NCBI GenBank assembly: GCA_963836775.1
Contig: CAWIKR010000003.1
Coordinates: forward strand, 496,001-560,000
Direction: 5' to 3'
DNA: 64,000 nucleotides
Origin: DASQPR01 sp963836775
Lineage (GTDB): Bacteria > Actinomycetota > Actinomycetes > Mycobacteriales > Micromonosporaceae
Shown: in pieces, positions 62,072 through 64,000 of the stretch
Numbering within the stretch: position 1 is the first letter of the stretch
Layout: each line of letters starts with the position of its first letter
The notes under the pieces: model-generated
The model's input: only the letters and a program-made list of their open reading frames with translations
Told to the model about the DNA's origin: nothing
Database searches by the model: none
Made by a program: the position numbers and the translations under genes

Positions 62072-63132
62072 CGACTCTGGTCAGCACCACGAACAGCGTC
62101 GCGGTTCGGCTCGATGGGCTGCGACGCAGCTTCGGCGGCGTCCATGCTCTCGACGGCCTCGACCTCGACATCGCTCCGGGGGAGTTGGTGGCGCTGCTCG
62201 GCCCATCCGGCTGCGGCAAGACCACTGCCCTGCGCATTCTGGCCGGGCTGGAGGACCCGGACACCGGGCGTGTGCTGGTCGGCGGCAAGGACATCACCGA
62301 CAGTCCGGCCAACCACCGTGACATGGGTATGGTCTTCCAGGCGTACAGCCTCTTTCCGCATCTGACCGCGCTGGAGAATGTGGAGTTCGGGCTGATGCTG
62401 CGCCGCCAACGTGCTGCGCAGCGACGTCAGCGCGCGGGCGAGATGCTCGAACTAGTCGGCATCGGCGCTCACTCCGGGCGCTACCCTCACCAGCTGTCCG
62501 GCGGCCAGCAACAGCGGGTGGCGCTGGCCCGTGCCCTAGCCATCCAACCGCAGGTGCTGTTGCTCGACGAGCCATTGTCGGCGTTGGACGCGAAGGTGCG
62601 ACTGCAACTGCGCGACGAGATACGGCGCATTCAGCGCGAGGTCGGCACCACCACGCTGTTCGTCACGCACGATCAGGAAGAGGCACTCGCGATGGCCGAC
62701 CGGGTTGGCGTGATGCGGTCCGGCCGGCTGGAACAGCTGGGATCGCCGGAAGATATCTATGGACGTCCGGCCACGGCGTTCGTCGCCGATTTCGTAGGAC
62801 TATCCAACCGGTTGCCCGGCCGTGTCTCGGACAGTGGGGTCGAAGTGCTCGGGACGGTTCTGCCACTCATCGACAGCTCTGCGGTTGCGGTCGGCGCGGC
62901 GGTCACCGCAATGGTCCGACCCGAATCGGTGAACCTTGAGGTCGACCCGCAGGGCGTCGCGCGGGTGCTGGCGGCGAGCTTCCTCGGGCCGACCAGCCGC
63001 GTCACCGTGGCACTGCCAGACGACACACTGGTCCTGGCCCAGGTCGCCAGCTCGCGGCTGAGCGAGCTTTCACCCGGTACGGCAACGCGTGTGGTGCTCC
63101 AGCCGACCCCTGTGGTGGTCTCGGCCTCATAG
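62068..63132 (+). CDS. ABC importer ATPase, PotA-like
   Basis: 354 aa, GTG start overlapping by 4 nt. Walker A GPSGCGKTTALRILAGL, signature LSGGQQQRVALARALAIQ, Walker B VLLLDEPLSALDAK, H-loop FVTHDQEEALAMADR, then a TOBE domain (residues about 280-350, ASFLGPTSRVTVALPD). It energises the importer. The substrate is uncertain: the PotABCD-like order and the adjacent GMC oxidoreductase point to a polyamine, choline or betaine type compound. Confidence 0.9.
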   Translation: MTTLVSTTNSVAVRLDGLRRSFGGVHALDGLDLDIAPGELVALLGPSGCGKTTALRILAGLEDPDTGRVLVGGKDITDSPANHRDMGMVFQAYSLFPHLTALENVEFGLMLRRQRAAQRRQRAGEMLELVGIGAHSGRYPHQLSGGQQQRVALARALAIQPQVLLLDEPLSALDAKVRLQLRDEIRRIQREVGTTTLFVTHDQEEALAMADRVGVMRSGRLEQLGSPEDIYGRPATAFVADFVGLSNRLPGRVSDSGVEVLGTVLPLIDSSAVAVGAAVTAMVRPESVNLEVDPQGVARVLAASFLGPTSRVTVALPDDTLVLAQVASSRLSELSPGTATRVVLQPTPVVVSAS

Positions 63133-63189
63133 TGTCGGCTCGCCATCCCAACGTCGCGCAGCCGGTGATCGGCTCGGCGTACGCCATCT

Positions 63190-63699
63190 TCACCGTCGAC
63201 GTGGCAGACACCGTTCCTGCGTAGCCGTGGTTCGGCTGGCCCAACTGGGCTGAGTGGGTTCGCTGAACCGTTCGGATCCCGACTCCGTCCGCTGCTCGAC
63301 GGGCCGGGTGATCGGCGGAAGGTAGACCTGTGCATCGACGCTGGTGGCGAGGACGAGTGCCGCGGCCATGGCCGGTGGCCGCGCTCCGGGATTCTTATCA
63401 AGACATGTCATGCAGAGCCGGGCCGCTTCGGCGGCCAGCCCCGACATGGATGGCAGCGGATCCGGTTTCCGCGTGCGGTGAGCGAACAGGAGTTGAGGGA
63501 CGGTCTCGGCCTCCCACGGCAATCTGCCGGTCAGGCTCAGGTAGAGCAGGACACCCAGGCTGTACAGGTCCGTCGCGGTGCCGACCGGCTCACCGGTGAG
63601 GCGCTCCGGCGCGAGATAGGCGGGCGTGCCCTCGATGCTGCCGTCGCTGAGCCGGTCGTGGTCCCCGACCCGGGCAGCGATGCCGAAGTCCAGGACCGA
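63190..63699 (-). pseudogene. Serine/threonine protein kinase, truncated before the DFG motif
   Basis: The recognisable sequence starts SVLDFGIAARVGDHDRLSDG, then EGTPAYLAPERLTGEPVGTA, TDLYSLGVLLYLSLTGRLPW and LCMTCLDKNPGARPPA, the C-lobe of a Hanks-type kinase, and goes on to a short tail. The N-lobe, the catalytic HRD loop and the VAIK Lys are missing: upstream in the frame (to 63813) only unrelated basic sequence appears. The product cannot phosphorylate. It is convergent with the ABC operon. Confidence 0.65.
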
Positions 63700-63868
63700 A
63701 GCTCCATTACCAGGTAGGAAATCGGCGGTCAGTCGGTGACGACGAGTCGCACCGTCAAAACGGCCACCGCGATACGCGGTTGCAGCCGCTCTGTTCCCCA
63801 CAAGGCCGGCCACAAACCACGACCCGGGATCGCGTCAAACGCAGGCGGGTTCGGCATACCCACCTACA

Positions 63869-63899
63869 ACCGTGCGCGGCCGGTTCGGCCGCGCACGGT
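63869..63899 (-). terminator. Strong 13-bp hairpin near the window end
   Basis: ACCGTGCGCGGCC (63869-63881) and GGCCGCGCACGGT (63887-63899) pair perfectly with a 5-nt loop. It lies just beyond a minus-strand stop (TAG at 63912-63914) after DAFKK, so it looks like the terminator of a gene that is no longer there: the frame is closed again by another TAG only five codons upstream. The remaining bases to 64000 hold nothing I recognise. Confidence 0.5.
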
Positions 63900-64000
63900 A
63901 TAGGTGACGGACTACTTCTTGAAGGCGTCCTAACGGCCTGGTCGGGAGTTGTCTGAGGTCGGGTTCGGTCGGCTGCGGTTGGTTGAAGCAGCGCCGAATG

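Noticed and set aside
1..64000. tRNA or rRNA genes, CRISPR arrays, insertion sequences, prophage
   Set aside because: No T-loop or acceptor patterns, no regularly spaced repeats, no transposase or integrase motifs and no phage structural genes were seen by eye. tRNAscan-SE or CRISPR tools would be decisive but could not be run.

Overview
This 64 kb window is chromosomal DNA from a high-GC filamentous-type actinobacterium. The signs are strong G/C third-position bias, many GTG starts, 4-bp ATGA/GTGA gene overlaps, a Methyltransf_19 (DUF574) methyltransferase, a mycothiol-type DinB/maleylpyruvate-isomerase protein, a deazaflavin (F420-type) nitroreductase homologue, paired universal stress proteins and CDP-glycerol polymerase-type wall genes. 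The sequence alone does not fix the genus. No rRNA, tRNA, CRISPR array, insertion sequence or prophage was seen.

Layout. 1-2.7 kb: the 3' part of a large fused acetyl-CoA carboxylase-type gene. 2.9-8.2 kb: an XRE-type regulator, a small unknown gene, and a DUF574 methyltransferase coupled to a PAS-GGDEF-EAL protein. 8.3-12.1 kb: a PadR regulator with an ABC ATPase and FtsX-type permease in one operon. 12.1-16.4 kb: a nucleotidyltransferase, a Tat-exported polysaccharide deacetylase, a TetR remnant, two universal stress genes (one beheaded) and a CBS-BON protein. 16.4-21.4 kb: two CDP-glycerol glycerophosphotransferase-type wall-polymer genes and a divergent DedA gene, separated by a nested 51-bp palindrome and small upstream reading frames. 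21.5-34 kb: mixed metabolic genes (DUF2332, esterase, secreted GH3 beta-glucosidase, DHFR-like reductase, HutD, methyltransferases, a TetR-MFS efflux pair, a P1 peptidase). 34-38 kb: a variant GDPD-like protein, an EAL-DICT protein, a cupin and a hydrolase. 38.4-45.2 kb: a LuxR/LAL activator divergent from a five-gene catabolic-looking operon (MBL hydrolase, SDR, aldo/keto reductase, esterase, Ddn-like reductase). 45-53 kb: a shortened aquaporin, a DUF7144 protein with a start-proximal frameshift, an MBL hydrolase, an epoxide hydrolase, a lone ScoMcrA-head-domain protein, a flavin disulfide reductase, a STAS protein and a sulfotransferase. 53.3-56.6 kb: two APH-family paralogues alternating with small unknown genes. 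56.8-57.3 kb: a cobalamin riboswitch in front of a short unknown frame. 57.2-63.1 kb: a choline-dehydrogenase-like GMC oxidoreductase divergent from a complete PotABCD-type ABC importer whose binding-protein gene carries a +1 frameshift. 63.2-64 kb: a kinase fragment and a strong hairpin.

Two themes stand out. First, several divergent gene pairs have well-formed operator-like dyads between them (teichoic/DedA, LAL/operon, upstream of TetR-MFS, GMC/ABC), so the window is rich in local regulatory modules. Second, it holds an unusual number of broken genes: at least five truncated or internally deleted remnants and three single-base frameshifts. This means either active local decay or, for the frameshifts in short C/G runs, possible assembly errors. 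No single wholly new system can be proven from sequence alone. The best candidates are the cobalamin riboswitch with its unrecognised target, the palindrome with twin coupled upstream frames, and the LAL-controlled catabolic operon.
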